Assembly (NCBI RefSeq): GCF_009754945.1
Contig: NZ_WPIN01000002.1
Span: 372,001 to 436,000, forward strand
From: Spirosoma arboris
GTDB lineage: Bacteria; Bacteroidota; Bacteroidia; Cytophagales; Spirosomataceae
Length of the DNA: 64,000 bases
Direction of reading: 5' to 3'
In this document: positions 52,045-60,456 of the stretch, in pieces
How positions within the stretch are numbered: position 1 is the stretch's first letter
How the letters are laid out: every line of letters begins with the position of its first letter
The notes under the pieces: model-generated
Databases searched by the model: none
Told to the model about the DNA's origin: nothing
What the model saw: only the letters and a program-made list of their open reading frames with translations
Made by a program: the position numbers and the translations under genes

Positions 52045-53649
52045 TCATAACTTATAGCGGAGAGAGAAAAATGCGCCTGTACTTAATAGATTAACTTTAA
52101 AAAAACCGACTCCCTTAAGCGGAGCCTTCATAAACGGCTCAACCTGCCACGATAATCGCCGACTAATTGATCGTTCGTATCCTACCGATAGGTTTAGATT
52201 ACTGAAGCCATAGCCGCCCGTATTTGTGCTCCATTCTGTAGGTTGGTTATACGTATGAGCTGGATACGTATAATAGTAATCTTCCTTCTTCATAATGTAG
52301 CTGGTTACGCCCCCACTCACAAACCAGCGGCTCGGCAAGCGTCCATCCAATCGAGGTTTTACGACAACATCGTAGCGAATATTAATCGGGATATCGAACA
52401 TATTACAGCGTCCATCAACATAATCCGGCGACTTCATGGGAGGTTGCCACCAGGTTTCTGGCGCAGTGTATTCACTTGGCAATGTCTTGTATACTTTCGT
52501 ACTCTTAATTACCCCCGCCTGAATACTCCACCTGGATGCCAACCGGTATTCCAGCAGCAACCCCACATTTGTACCAGGACGAGCGAAGTTTTTTAATCCA
52601 ACCGTACTCAAATCTGGCGCTACTACAAACCGAACACTCAGGCCCCGCATTGGCGGCAGCTTCGGCGCAACTCGCTGTGCAGTAGTATCAGGTTGAGCTT
52701 CTACAGGTCTTCCTGTAAATGCCAATGATTTTGGCCAATGTGCTGGTCGAATCGCCAGTTCATTTATAGTTGGCAATACCACTGAAATAGCCTCATTCGA
52801 TTCGGGTGAAACTATATTTCCTGCCATAGATGAGATATCTGGCGGACTAGCTTCCCGGCTATTTATTGCAGACCGTTTAGCAGACGATGGCGTAGATGAT
52901 AACGCATACCCTGTTGTCGAAAAAGCGACAGGATTGTGACTGGCATTACGCTGTTTTCGTACACTTATACTTGCTTTATTTTTAGGTGTGGACGATAGGC
53001 TCAGACGATCCGCTCGAGTCTTTTCATCTGCTTTCTTTAGCCTATACGACGATGTTACTGATTTCGTTGCACTACCTACTTTAGACTTGATTAGGGCCTT
53101 CGTGGGCGATGCCTCGGCATTAGCCCGTTCTGTTGCATCACTTACTTTAGGCAAAATTATCTCCGTCGGCCTGGTTAACGACTTACCAGTATGATTGTCT
53201 GGATTACCGGACTCATTGACCGTCTCCCCCCGATCAGCCACCTGTCCAACTTCACCACCCGTTTGTTCTGGCAAACTCGCGGGCTTTTTATTTGATCGTT
53301 CAGTATCGGCTAATCGGGGCGTTTCGGCCTGAGGTATTCCTTTCGTTATACCTGTTAATTCTGTTCTGGAATTTGCTGCCTTTGGGGATGGGGCAGCAAT
53401 ACGACCAGAATTCGCTTTGTGGTAAACAAACCAGCCACCACCCGTCAGCAACAATAGTAGTGCAACAGGCAGGCCCCAACGGAGCAGGTTTTTCCAGGTT
53501 AATGCACCGCTGGGTGTGGTGCGGTCGTTGGCATCCAGGCGGGCTTTCATGTCCTGCCATGCTGCCGGATCGAACGGGGTATCGAACTCTTCAACCGACT
53601 TTCTGAAGAGCCCGTCCAATTGGTCATCGGTTAGCTCTGGCATACTCAT
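52045..53649 (-). CDS. Putative anti-sigma factor with C-terminal outer-membrane barrel
   Basis: A 534-residue protein. The acidic N terminus (MSMPELTDDQLDGLFRKSV...AAWQDMKARLD) is like the cytoplasmic part of Bacteroidota anti-sigma proteins. One TM helix follows (about 57-76, WGLPVALLLLLTGGGWFVYH), then a long polar, low-complexity linker (about 80-315), then a region with alternating strands (LSVRFVVAPDLS, GLLLEYRLASRWSIQAGV, LNLSVGYERSISRRLSW) that ends FFSLRYKL, like a small outer-membrane beta-barrel. It overlaps the ECF sigma gene by 26 bp. An envelope-spanning regulator is inferred. The alternative is a non-membrane beta domain at the end. Confidence 0.7.
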   Translation of the reverse strand: MSMPELTDDQLDGLFRKSVEEFDTPFDPAAWQDMKARLDANDRTTPSGALTWKNLLRWGLPVALLLLLTGGGWFVYHKANSGRIAAPSPKAANSRTELTGITKGIPQAETPRLADTERSNKKPASLPEQTGGEVGQVADRGETVNESGNPDNHTGKSLTRPTEIILPKVSDATERANAEASPTKALIKSKVGSATKSVTSSYRLKKADEKTRADRLSLSSTPKNKASISVRKQRNASHNPVAFSTTGYALSSTPSSAKRSAINSREASPPDISSMAGNIVSPESNEAISVVLPTINELAIRPAHWPKSLAFTGRPVEAQPDTTAQRVAPKLPPMRGLSVRFVVAPDLSTVGLKNFARPGTNVGLLLEYRLASRWSIQAGVIKSTKVYKTLPSEYTAPETWWQPPMKSPDYVDGRCNMFDIPINIRYDVVVKPRLDGRLPSRWFVSGGVTSYIMKKEDYYYTYPAHTYNQPTEWSTNTGGYGFSNLNLSVGYERSISRRLSWQVEPFMKAPLKGVGFFKVNLLSTGAFFSLRYKL

Positions 53650-54199
53650 CGTAGTTTATGTGTTTCAATAATTGGCGCAGATTCTCGCGCGCCCGAGCCA
53701 GGTTCGATTTCGACGCACCAACCGAAATGCCGAGTTGTCCGGCAATTTCTTCGTGCGTAAATCCATCCATAACATACAAGTTAAAAACAAGCCGATAGGC
53801 CGGTGATAAGCGCTGAACGAAGCCCAGTAATTCTTCGTACGATAATTGGCTAAATGCATCTGCTGCTTCTGAAACAGCTACTTGTGCAACCTTATCAACA
53901 TCTTCGTGCTGGTGACGCACTTCCTGTCGATAATGGTCGATAGCAGAATTAATCAGAATACGCCGAAGCCATCCTTTAAATGGTTGCGCCGGATCATACT
54001 GGTCCAATCGTGTAAAGACTTTTAAAAATCCGTCATTTAATACTTCCAAAGCCTCATCGCGGGTGGGTGCATAGCGCAAACAAACGCTCATGGCATACCC
54101 GTAAAACTGCCGATAAAGCAATTCCTGACTTCGCCGGTGGTTGCGTAAGCACCCCGCCAAAATGTCGGTTAAAGCTGGTATGTTAGGAGCGTTGGACAA
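53624..54199 (-). CDS. ECF-type RNA polymerase sigma factor
   Basis: A 191-residue sigma-70 family protein with regions 2 and 4. Region 2 covers about 20-95 (QELLYRQFYGYAMSVCLRYA, LNDGFLKVFTRLDQYDP, FKGWLRRILINSAIDHYR) and region 4 covers about 120-180 (LSPAYRLVFNLYVMDGFTHEEIAGQLGI, with the recognition helix after it). The acidic linker between them is typical. It is the first gene of a pair with the putative anti-sigma/barrel protein, which overlaps its end, so the two are probably translated together. The regulon is unknown. Confidence 0.93.
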   Translation of the reverse strand: MSNAPNIPALTDILAGCLRNHRRSQELLYRQFYGYAMSVCLRYAPTRDEALEVLNDGFLKVFTRLDQYDPAQPFKGWLRRILINSAIDHYRQEVRHQHEDVDKVAQVAVSEAADAFSQLSYEELLGFVQRLSPAYRLVFNLYVMDGFTHEEIAGQLGISVGASKSNLARARENLRQLLKHINYDEYARANR

Positions 54200-54292
54200 A
54201 GCAAGTCAATCTATGGGTTGCCGATTACGTTTTAGGGCTCAATGGTCGTCTATTGCGCAACCAACTATACCAAGAAAAAGGTAAACAGTTCA

Positions 54293-55138
54293 CTAATTCG
54301 GCGCATCGACCGATGTAGCATTCACTACTGGCCACACACCTGGTTTTGGAAAACTCACTCCTTTTGTACTGCCTCTCTGCCCAGCATCCGAGCCGAAATA
54401 ATAAAGTGGCCAGCCTTTGTATGTAAGTTGTGTTTTTCCAAAAACCGTGATTGTCGCAAAATCTGTTTTATTCAATGCAGAAGGAACTTCTCCTAGTATA
54501 GACGAGGTCTGAAATATAGGCCAGATTCCATCATTGCTAAAATCAGCTTTTGTGTACTTGTTTGTTTTATTTTTATCAAAAGAGAATGCGTAGAGCGTAC
54601 GGCCAAGGCTATCCGTCAAAAAAATAGAATTGCCAGTACCTTCTTTCGTATCAAATGTATAGCTTTTGCCGTCACTACCAACCAGTTGTCGTGAGGCAAG
54701 TAATACCGTATAATTTGGCTTGGCTACCATCCATACGTTACCAACATTCTCACCAGCTACATCACCTGCTTTCGCATCATTCTTAAAATAATAAAGCGGC
54801 CATCCTTTAAAGGTTGTCTGTTTGTTACCATCAGCACGAGTAATCGTAGCAAAATCGGCAGCTTTCAGACCTGTACCAAGCGTAGGGTTTTCCTGATAAA
54901 AGATTGGCCAGTTATCCTTACACGCCCCGGAACAGTTTGCATCACCAGCCACATCGGGTGCAAAAAAGTATAGTGTTCTGCCCCCCTCGCCGGTTAGTAC
55001 TTTACCAAGTGCAGTTGTTGTTACATCCACAGCAGGTACTGTTACCGGGTTTTCTTCATCTTTCTTGCAACTAAGCAATGTCACTACCGACAAAGCCGTC
55101 AGCAATACTACGCGATTAACGTAATTGTAAAGCTTCAT
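54293..55138 (-). CDS. Lipoprotein with repeated secreted-repeat (Lipoprotein_15) units
   Basis: A 281-residue lipoprotein starting MKLYNYVNRVVLLTALSVV; the lipobox ends LLSC with Cys near residue 24, followed by KKDEENP. Two large units of the Lipoprotein_15/COG4315 type follow, each with GRTLY(F/A)F, CS/SNDG-W-P-F and F-TI.R/FGK-QT-KGWPLYYF: first around GEGGRTLYFFAPDVAGDANC, second around DSLGRTLYAFSFDKN. The family is common in bacteria, of unknown function, and often found near redox proteins. A frame open from 55195 adds 19 residues without a signal; the ATG chosen is better. Confidence 0.87.
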   Translation of the reverse strand: MKLYNYVNRVVLLTALSVVTLLSCKKDEENPVTVPAVDVTTTALGKVLTGEGGRTLYFFAPDVAGDANCSGACKDNWPIFYQENPTLGTGLKAADFATITRADGNKQTTFKGWPLYYFKNDAKAGDVAGENVGNVWMVAKPNYTVLLASRQLVGSDGKSYTFDTKEGTGNSIFLTDSLGRTLYAFSFDKNKTNKYTKADFSNDGIWPIFQTSSILGEVPSALNKTDFATITVFGKTQLTYKGWPLYYFGSDAGQRGSTKGVSFPKPGVWPVVNATSVDAPN

Positions 55139-55301
55139 TGTATCAACTGTGTTTTTAGGTTGAAAAAAGAACAGTTGAACCGGTTCAGTTGGCAATACGG
55201 GAAGCCGTAAAAAAGGGTTGCGTGAAGGTTAAAAAGTTTTGTATAAATACTCAGGTATTGTCAGGGAATGGCCAGGTATAGTAGTAAAATTCTACGCTTG
55301 A

Positions 55302-56462
55302 CTACTCCTGACCATTATTATCTGCCCGTCGATCGGCCCGGATTTCGGGAATTGTATCAGGGTCAATCAGACCCAGCGAGGCCGCATGTTCGGCGGCTGC
55401 CACCGTGTCATTTACCAGTAGCATCGGAACATTATAAGCCGCTGTGGTTCGGATGAGTTCGCGGACAGCCTCGTCCCGTCGATCTTCCGATACATCGCGG
55501 ATATAAATGGCCAGGATTCTACCTGGATGCTCGCGAACAACCTGTGCATAAATTTCAGGATCTTGCTGGCCACTGTCTCCAATAAGAACAAATGGCAACT
55601 CTGGATTTACGCCCATCACCTTCTTAATCATGGCCAATTTATGGGTATGATGGCCTTCGGAAGAGAGAAAGTCGGGAGACAAACTGAAATCACGCAGTAG
55701 AATCGGGCCTTTGGGTATCCCCTGAATTCGAAAAAAGTCCACTAAAAGATCGTATAAATTCCAGGGACTGCTCGATACAAAGTAGATGGGATTGAACAGA
55801 GTTGTAACGGGACCACTTTGTAACGCTCTATAAAAAGCCGCAATTCCGGCAAACGGCAATCGGGTATAAGCATTGCCCAAAAACGTTAGCCGGGCAGTCT
55901 GAAGCAGATTCGTAGCATCAGTTACGAGTACCGTATCATCAATGTCGGAAATAACGCCAAACTGACTGAACGGTGGCGAAATCATCAGATAACCATCTTT
56001 AACGACAGGCCGATCGTCGCCTATTTCCGCCGAGTCAGGCTGCATAATCCCATCTAACGAATAACGAACCGGAAACCACACTCGACCAGCTGATAAGTCT
56101 GTAGGCGGGTGAATGGTCACCTCAAAATAGCCATCGTTATCCGTCATGGTTGTATATGTCTGGCTAAAAGCATCTACACGTACCACAACACCTGCAACTT
56201 CATCACTCTCAAAGCGTTGGTAAGTGGCCAGTAAGTTTTGCCAAAATGTATCCCGATCGCTAGGCGTACTCAAGTCACGCTGGCGCAAAACGCGACCTTT
56301 CAGCCAAACCGAGCCTGGAGCTGGCCCACCGAAACCACGATAATAAATAATTCGATAAGGCTTTTCGGCATCAAGTCGACCAAAGAGCCGGTTTTTGAGA
56401 CGGTCAAACTGCGTTTCAACGTCGGCTGATGTATTTACTAAAAAATCTTTCCAGGAAGACAT
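55302..56462 (-). CDS. App1-family (DUF2183) phosphatidate-phosphatase-like protein
   Basis: A 386-residue protein. The HAD-like phosphatase motif is ISDIDDTV (172-178; the DxDxT acids are Asp173, Asp175 and Asp176), followed by PIYFVSSSPWNLYDLL and GPILLRDFSL, and later VLIGDSGQQDPEIYAQV. These mark the DUF2183/App1 group, whose yeast member is a phosphatidate phosphatase. The N-terminal 165 residues are beta-rich, including a GYFEVTIHPP strand. It is cytoplasmic, as there is no signal peptide. It is monocistronic and divergent from ridA. Confidence 0.9.
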   Translation of the reverse strand: MSSWKDFLVNTSADVETQFDRLKNRLFGRLDAEKPYRIIYYRGFGGPAPGSVWLKGRVLRQRDLSTPSDRDTFWQNLLATYQRFESDEVAGVVVRVDAFSQTYTTMTDNDGYFEVTIHPPTDLSAGRVWFPVRYSLDGIMQPDSAEIGDDRPVVKDGYLMISPPFSQFGVISDIDDTVLVTDATNLLQTARLTFLGNAYTRLPFAGIAAFYRALQSGPVTTLFNPIYFVSSSPWNLYDLLVDFFRIQGIPKGPILLRDFSLSPDFLSSEGHHTHKLAMIKKVMGVNPELPFVLIGDSGQQDPEIYAQVVREHPGRILAIYIRDVSEDRRDEAVRELIRTTAAYNVPMLLVNDTVAAAEHAASLGLIDPDTIPEIRADRRADNNGQE

Positions 56463-56542
56463 AAGTAATAGTCAATAAGGGGTTAGTGCTCGTTTTTTAG
56501 CGAAGATAATGGAGCGATTTTCGGCCATCCGGGGTTTAGTGG

Positions 56543-56550
56543 TAACTTTG
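56543..56550 (+). promoter_or_regulatory. Bacteroidota -7 promoter box (TAACTTTG) of ridA
   Basis: Exact TAnnTTTG match 70 bp before the ridA start codon. Confidence 0.5.
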
Positions 56551-56620
56551 GCAGTCGATAGACTATCGTATCCAGTAAGAATCAAGATCACTACCTATCG
56601 ACAAATCACTACTAAAAACT

Positions 56621-57004
56621 ATGAGCAAACAAATTGTTTATACCGATCAGGCCCCGGAACCCATTGGGCCTTATAGTCAGGCCATTAAGGTGAATGTAGC
56701 ATCTGGTACAGGAATGCTGTTTGTATCTGGTCAGGTAGCCATTGATTTAGCACCCAAAGGCGATATCCAGGCCGAGACGCAAAAAGTAATGGAGAACATC
56801 GGCGCTATTCTGAAAGCCGCTGGCCTGGACTATAGCAACGTTGTTAAATCCACCATTTTCGTGAAGGATATGAACAACTTTGCGGCTATCAATGAAGTGT
56901 ACGGGCGTTTCTTTACCAGCGAACCTCCTGCACGTGAGACAGTTGAAGTGGCTCGATTACCTAAAGATGTTAATGTTGAAATTTCAGTGATAGCTGTACA
57001 ATGA
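56621..57004 (+). CDS. ridA: RidA-family reactive-intermediate deaminase
   Basis: A 127-residue cytoplasmic enzyme that hydrolyses enamine/imine intermediates made by PLP enzymes. The trimeric RidA fold signature is present: APEPIGPYSQAI at the N terminus, FVSGQVAID, and the active-site Arg105 in PPARETVEV followed by VNVEISVIAV with Glu120. It has its own promoter. An inverted repeat begins right at the stop codon and leads into gltX, so the two genes may be on one transcript. Confidence 0.95.
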   Translation: MSKQIVYTDQAPEPIGPYSQAIKVNVASGTGMLFVSGQVAIDLAPKGDIQAETQKVMENIGAILKAAGLDYSNVVKSTIFVKDMNNFAAINEVYGRFFTSEPPARETVEVARLPKDVNVEISVIAVQ

Positions 57005-57080
57005 GTGAATGAGTGAATGAGCGAATGAGTGAATAAAACATGCGTCAGCTATTCACTCATTCGCTCATTCACTCATTCAC
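57005..57080. repeat. Inverted repeat, GAGTGAATGAG family
   Basis: Perfect 31-bp arms, 57005-57035 and 57050-57080. The arms are built of tandem GAATGAGT words. The 14-base loop contains TGCGTCAGC, shared with the element at 45118-45196. It follows directly on the ridA stop codon (57002-57004) and ends 15 bases before the gltX start. Confidence 0.95.
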
Positions 57081-57095
57081 AATTATTACTCTCTT

Positions 57096-58634
57096 ATGTC
57101 AACTCCTATACGCGTTCGTTTCGCGCCCAGCCCAACCGGCCCGCTGCATATTGGCGGGGTGCGTACTGCGCTTTATAATTACCTGTTCGCCCGAAAAATG
57201 GGCGGCAAAATGCTCCTTCGTATTGAAGATACCGATCAAAACCGATTTGTGCCAGGAGCTGAAGACTACATTCTCGAATCTCTACGTTGGGTAGGCATTC
57301 AAATTGACGAAGGCCAGGGCGTTGGTGGCCCTCATGGTCCTTACCGTCAGTCGGAGCGTCGGGAAATTTATCAAAAAGAAGCCCAACGATTGATTAACGA
57401 AGGTAAAGCTTACTATGCATTCGACACTGCCGAGGAGTTGGACGCCATGCGCAAACGGCTTGAAGAAGCGAATGCGCCCGCAGCTCAATACAATGCGATC
57501 ACACGAATGCAAATGCGCAACTCACTGACAATGAAAGCAGATGAGGTTCGTACTCGTATGGACGCTGGTGAGCCCTACGTAATTCGGCTAAAAACGCCCC
57601 GTAAAGAGGAGGTCCGGCTTAATGACCTTATCAGAGGTTGGGTGAATGTGCATTCATCAGCTATTGACGACAAGGTGTTGTTGAAATCCGACGGCTTGCC
57701 GACTTATCACCTCGCCAACATCGTGGACGATCACCTGATGGGCATTACGCACGTAATTCGGGGTGAAGAGTGGCTACCCTCGGCTCCGCTCCACGTATTA
57801 TTATATCGCTATTTAGGCTGGGAAGATACTATGCCTCAGTTCGCTCACTTGCCATTATTACTGAAGCCCGAAGGGAATGGTAAGCTTAGCAAGCGCGATG
57901 CTGATCTCGGTGGCTTCCCGATTTTCCCTCTACAATGGACAGATCCTACTACAGGGCAGGTGGCGCGGGGTTTCCGCGAAGACGGCTATCTACCTGAAGC
58001 CACCATTAATTTTCTGGCCCTACTTGGCTGGAATCCCGGTACAGAACAGGAACTCTTTACAATGGACGAGCTAATTGCCAGTTTCGACATTGCACAAGTG
58101 CACAAAGCAGGTGCAAGGTTCGATATTCAGAAGGCCCAGTGGTTCAATCATCAGTACATTCGTCAGCATTCGGATGCTGATCTGGCACCTGTCGTCCAGC
58201 AACAAGCTGAGAAAGCGGGATTTGTCTGTTCATTAGAAAAAGCGGAGAAGCTAGCTGCCCTATTGAAAGGTCGAGTCAATTTTGCCCACGAGATCTTTAC
58301 TGAAGCTGGAACAATTTTCAACGCACCAACTTCATATGATGAAGCCATCGCCACAGCCAAGTGGAATGACGATGCCATTCGCGCTGTAACGGCCTTTAGA
58401 GACGCGTTGCAATCATTTGATGGTGAATTCCTGGCGGACAACATAAAGCATACGCTATCAGATGCCATGCAACAGGCAGGTATTAAGCAGGGTAAAATTA
58501 TGCAGGCCATGCGCCTGGCTCTCACAGGTTTGGGAGCAGGACCAGACCTAATGCTGACCATGGAAATAATCGGTAAAGAGGAAACGATTGAGCGATTGGA
58601 GAAAGCGATGGCAACGTTAAAGATCAATGTATGA
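57096..58634 (+). CDS. gltX: Glutamyl-tRNA synthetase
   Basis: A 512-residue class I synthetase that charges tRNA-Glu. The HIGH-type motif is PSPTGPLHIGGVRTALYN (His18 to Gly21), and the KMSKS-type loop is GNGKLSKRDADLGG, in the second third. The C-terminal half has the anticodon-binding helical cage with LTGLGAGPDL. The length is slightly above the bacterial norm. The stop codon TGA overlaps the beginning of an ATGTATGATAT-type repeat, and a four-helix-bundle gene follows. Confidence 0.97.
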   Translation: MSTPIRVRFAPSPTGPLHIGGVRTALYNYLFARKMGGKMLLRIEDTDQNRFVPGAEDYILESLRWVGIQIDEGQGVGGPHGPYRQSERREIYQKEAQRLINEGKAYYAFDTAEELDAMRKRLEEANAPAAQYNAITRMQMRNSLTMKADEVRTRMDAGEPYVIRLKTPRKEEVRLNDLIRGWVNVHSSAIDDKVLLKSDGLPTYHLANIVDDHLMGITHVIRGEEWLPSAPLHVLLYRYLGWEDTMPQFAHLPLLLKPEGNGKLSKRDADLGGFPIFPLQWTDPTTGQVARGFREDGYLPEATINFLALLGWNPGTEQELFTMDELIASFDIAQVHKAGARFDIQKAQWFNHQYIRQHSDADLAPVVQQQAEKAGFVCSLEKAEKLAALLKGRVNFAHEIFTEAGTIFNAPTSYDEAIATAKWNDDAIRAVTAFRDALQSFDGEFLADNIKHTLSDAMQQAGIKQGKIMQAMRLALTGLGAGPDLMLTMEIIGKEETIERLEKAMATLKINV

Positions 58635-58690
58635 TATCAGATATATGATGTATGTTTAAGTATCCAAATTACCACTTAAACATACATCGT
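58623..58690. repeat. Inverted repeat, ATGTATGATATA family, left of four-helix gene
   Basis: GATGTATGTTTAAGT (58647-58661) pairs perfectly with 58674-58688. The flanking ATGTATGATAT words (from 58628) resemble, in inverted order, those at 59066-59092 after the gene. Same word family as 157-231. Confidence 0.8.
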
Positions 58691-58695
58691 AACTA

Positions 58696-59061
58696 ATGGC
58701 GCAAAAAACGAATATTACAAAAGACAAAAGTTTTGCATTTGCGATACGCATCATTAATCTGGAACAATACCTTCGTAGAATAAAAAAAGAAACTGTATTA
58801 AGTCGCCAACTTCTTCGGAGCGGAACATCGATTGGTGCCAATATCCGGGAAGGTTATAATGCTGAATCAGACGCCGACTTTATTCACAAGCTTGGAATTG
58901 CGCAGAAAGAATGTGACGAAACATGTTATTGGCTAGAGTTGTTAAATGCCACAAACTACCTGGACGAAAAGCAGTTTGTGTCGATATACGCTGATGCAGA
59001 AGCGCTACTTAAAATCATCAAGAGTGTAATTTTGACAAAAAAGAAAAATCGCACTCTTTAA
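58696..59061 (+). CDS. Four-helix-bundle protein (23S rRNA intervening-sequence protein family)
   Basis: A 121-residue cytoplasmic protein. The family signature is plain: LLRSGTSIGANIREGYNAES, then FIHKLGIAQKECDETCYWLELL, with four amphipathic helices. The name comes from members encoded within intervening sequences of 23S rRNA genes; most lie elsewhere and their function is unknown. Related bundles serve as accessory proteins of diversity-generating retroelements. Here the gene lies in a pocket between gltX and an acidic protein gene, with inverted copies of an ATGTATGATAT-type repeat on each side. It may have arrived as a unit with them. Confidence 0.88.
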   Translation: MAQKTNITKDKSFAFAIRIINLEQYLRRIKKETVLSRQLLRSGTSIGANIREGYNAESDADFIHKLGIAQKECDETCYWLELLNATNYLDEKQFVSIYADAEALLKIIKSVILTKKKNRTL

Positions 59062-59095
59062 AATATATCATACCTCATATATCATACATCATTGA
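59062..59095. repeat. ATGTATGATATA-family repeat, right of four-helix gene
   Basis: TATATCATAC and CATATATCATACATCA words on the plus strand, inverted relative to those before the gene. The stop codon of the four-helix gene lies at its left edge, and the next start codon is four bases after it. Confidence 0.65.
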
Positions 59096-59098
59096 GAC

Positions 59099-59389
59099 AT
59101 GGCAAAGAAAAAAACGAATCCCGATGAAAACGATAAACCTCGCGTTCATAAAGAACTCGAAGGCTTTGATATTCAGATTAACTCATTCGGTGAAATCACG
59201 ACGAGTTTTGATATCGACCGAATTAATCAGTTTTTGAATAAGACGGTCGATGACAAGAAACTCCGCCACCGTACCGATCTGAATCTGAAGGGTGAACCAG
59301 AATCTGACGAAAAGGATGAAGACTCGGACGACGATCACCTCTTCGATGAAACGGATAACGATTTGCCTGACGACATCAACCAACGCTAA
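59099..59389 (+). CDS. Acidic small protein, unknown
   Basis: A 96-residue protein I do not recognise. It has a basic start (MAKKKTNPDENDKPRVHKEL), a short ordered middle (FDIQINSFGEITTSFDIDRIN) that may form two strands and a helix, and a very acidic tail rich in Asp and Glu (DEKDEDSDDDHLFDETD). The middle, with its repeated F-I-N pattern, looks conserved enough to be a real gene. It ends in a clear terminator that starts in its stop codon. Confidence 0.75.
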   Translation: MAKKKTNPDENDKPRVHKELEGFDIQINSFGEITTSFDIDRINQFLNKTVDDKKLRHRTDLNLKGEPESDEKDEDSDDDHLFDETDNDLPDDINQR

Positions 59390-59427
59390 AAGCCCGACCT
59401 GCGAAAATGCCCGGTCGGGCTTTTTTT
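59388..59427 (+). terminator. Rho-independent terminator
   Basis: A 12-bp stem (59388-59399 with 59413-59424) followed by a T run, directly after the acidic protein gene. Confidence 0.92.
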
Positions 59428-59544
59428 GTACCGCTTGTCAGAAAAACTATTCGCAGATTGCGCGGGTTTACGTAGTTTTCGTTTACAAATAAACGCTCCG
59501 GCAACCCAGTCATAACGAACCAATAACCACTAACGACGCTCCGT

Positions 59545-60324
59545 ATGTATTCTCACGAAATCGACTACAAAATCATTGGTGAAGACATCCAAATTGTAGA
59601 AATCGAACTAGACCCTAACGAAACCGTTATTGCCGAAGCTGGCTCCATGTTGTTTATGGAAGATGGTATCACCTTCGAAACAAAAATGGGCGACGGTTCG
59701 CAACCCGACCAGGGTTTCTTAGGTAAACTGTTACAGGCTGGGTCGCGTATGGTTATGGGCGAGTCATTGTTTATGACTCACTTCACGAACCGGGGTGTTG
59801 GCAAACGAAAAGTAGCATTTTCAGCGCCGTATCCAGGTACAGTTATGCCTGTTAATCTGGCGAATGTATACGGCAATACGCTCATTGTCCAGAAAGATGC
59901 TTTTTTGTGTGCAGCGCTGGGGACAAAGCTGAGTATTCAGTTTAACCAGCGACTGGGAGCTGGCTTCTTTGGTGGAGAAGGATTTATTCTCGAAAAAATT
60001 CAGGGCGACGGTATGGCATTTATCCATGCTGGGGGCGTCGTGATCGAGCGAACGCTCAATAACGAAACGTTACGTGTCGATACAGGCTGCGTAGTTGGTT
60101 TCGAGCCGAGTATCAACTTCGACATTCAGCGAGCAGGTGGCCTGCGGAGCATGGTATTTGGTGGTGAAGGCTTGTTTTTAGCCACACTACGCGGTTCGGG
60201 GAAAGTGTGGATTCAGTCGATGCCAATTTCTAAACTTGTTCAGCGACTGTCGCCTGGTAGTGCCCAAAGTCATAAAGAAAGTGGCTCTGTATTGGGGCAA
60301 TTAGGGAATTTGTTTGAAGATTAG
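59545..60324 (+). CDS. TIGR00266 / AIM24-family protein
   Basis: A 259-residue protein of the AIM24 (DUF124) family. Typical parts are [21 protein letters not shown] near the start, [47 protein letters not shown] and, at the end, [26 protein letters not shown]. The beta-roll-like fold binds no known ligand; the yeast member is a mitochondrial inner-membrane protein. No membrane segment is present. The last base of its stop codon is also the first base of an inverted repeat. Confidence 0.93.
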   Translation: MYSHEIDYKIIGEDIQIVEIELDPNETVIAEAGSMLFMEDGITFETKMGDGSQPDQGFLGKLLQAGSRMVMGESLFMTHFTNRGVGKRKVAFSAPYPGTVMPVNLANVYGNTLIVQKDAFLCAALGTKLSIQFNQRLGAGFFGGEGFILEKIQGDGMAFIHAGGVVIERTLNNETLRVDTGCVVGFEPSINFDIQRAGGLRSMVFGGEGLFLATLRGSGKVWIQSMPISKLVQRLSPGSAQSHKESGSVLGQLGNLFED

Positions 60325-60454
60325 TCTGAACCTGGATTTATTTGATTTCACTAATTTCCTTGACTTTCCCGGCAATCAAATAATATTTGACTACCGGGAC
60401 ATTTTCAGCAAAAATCATGTTAATCACTAAAATCTGATAAATCCCGGTTCAGAC
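60324..60454. repeat. Imperfect inverted repeat (GTCTGAACC family)
   Basis: GTCTGAACCTGGATTTAT (60324-60341) pairs at 17 of 18 positions with 60437-60454; the pairing continues imperfectly inward for about 18 more bases. The element of 131 bp runs from the stop codon of one gene to two bases before the ATG of the next (60457). Confidence 0.85.
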
Positions 60455-60456
60455 AT

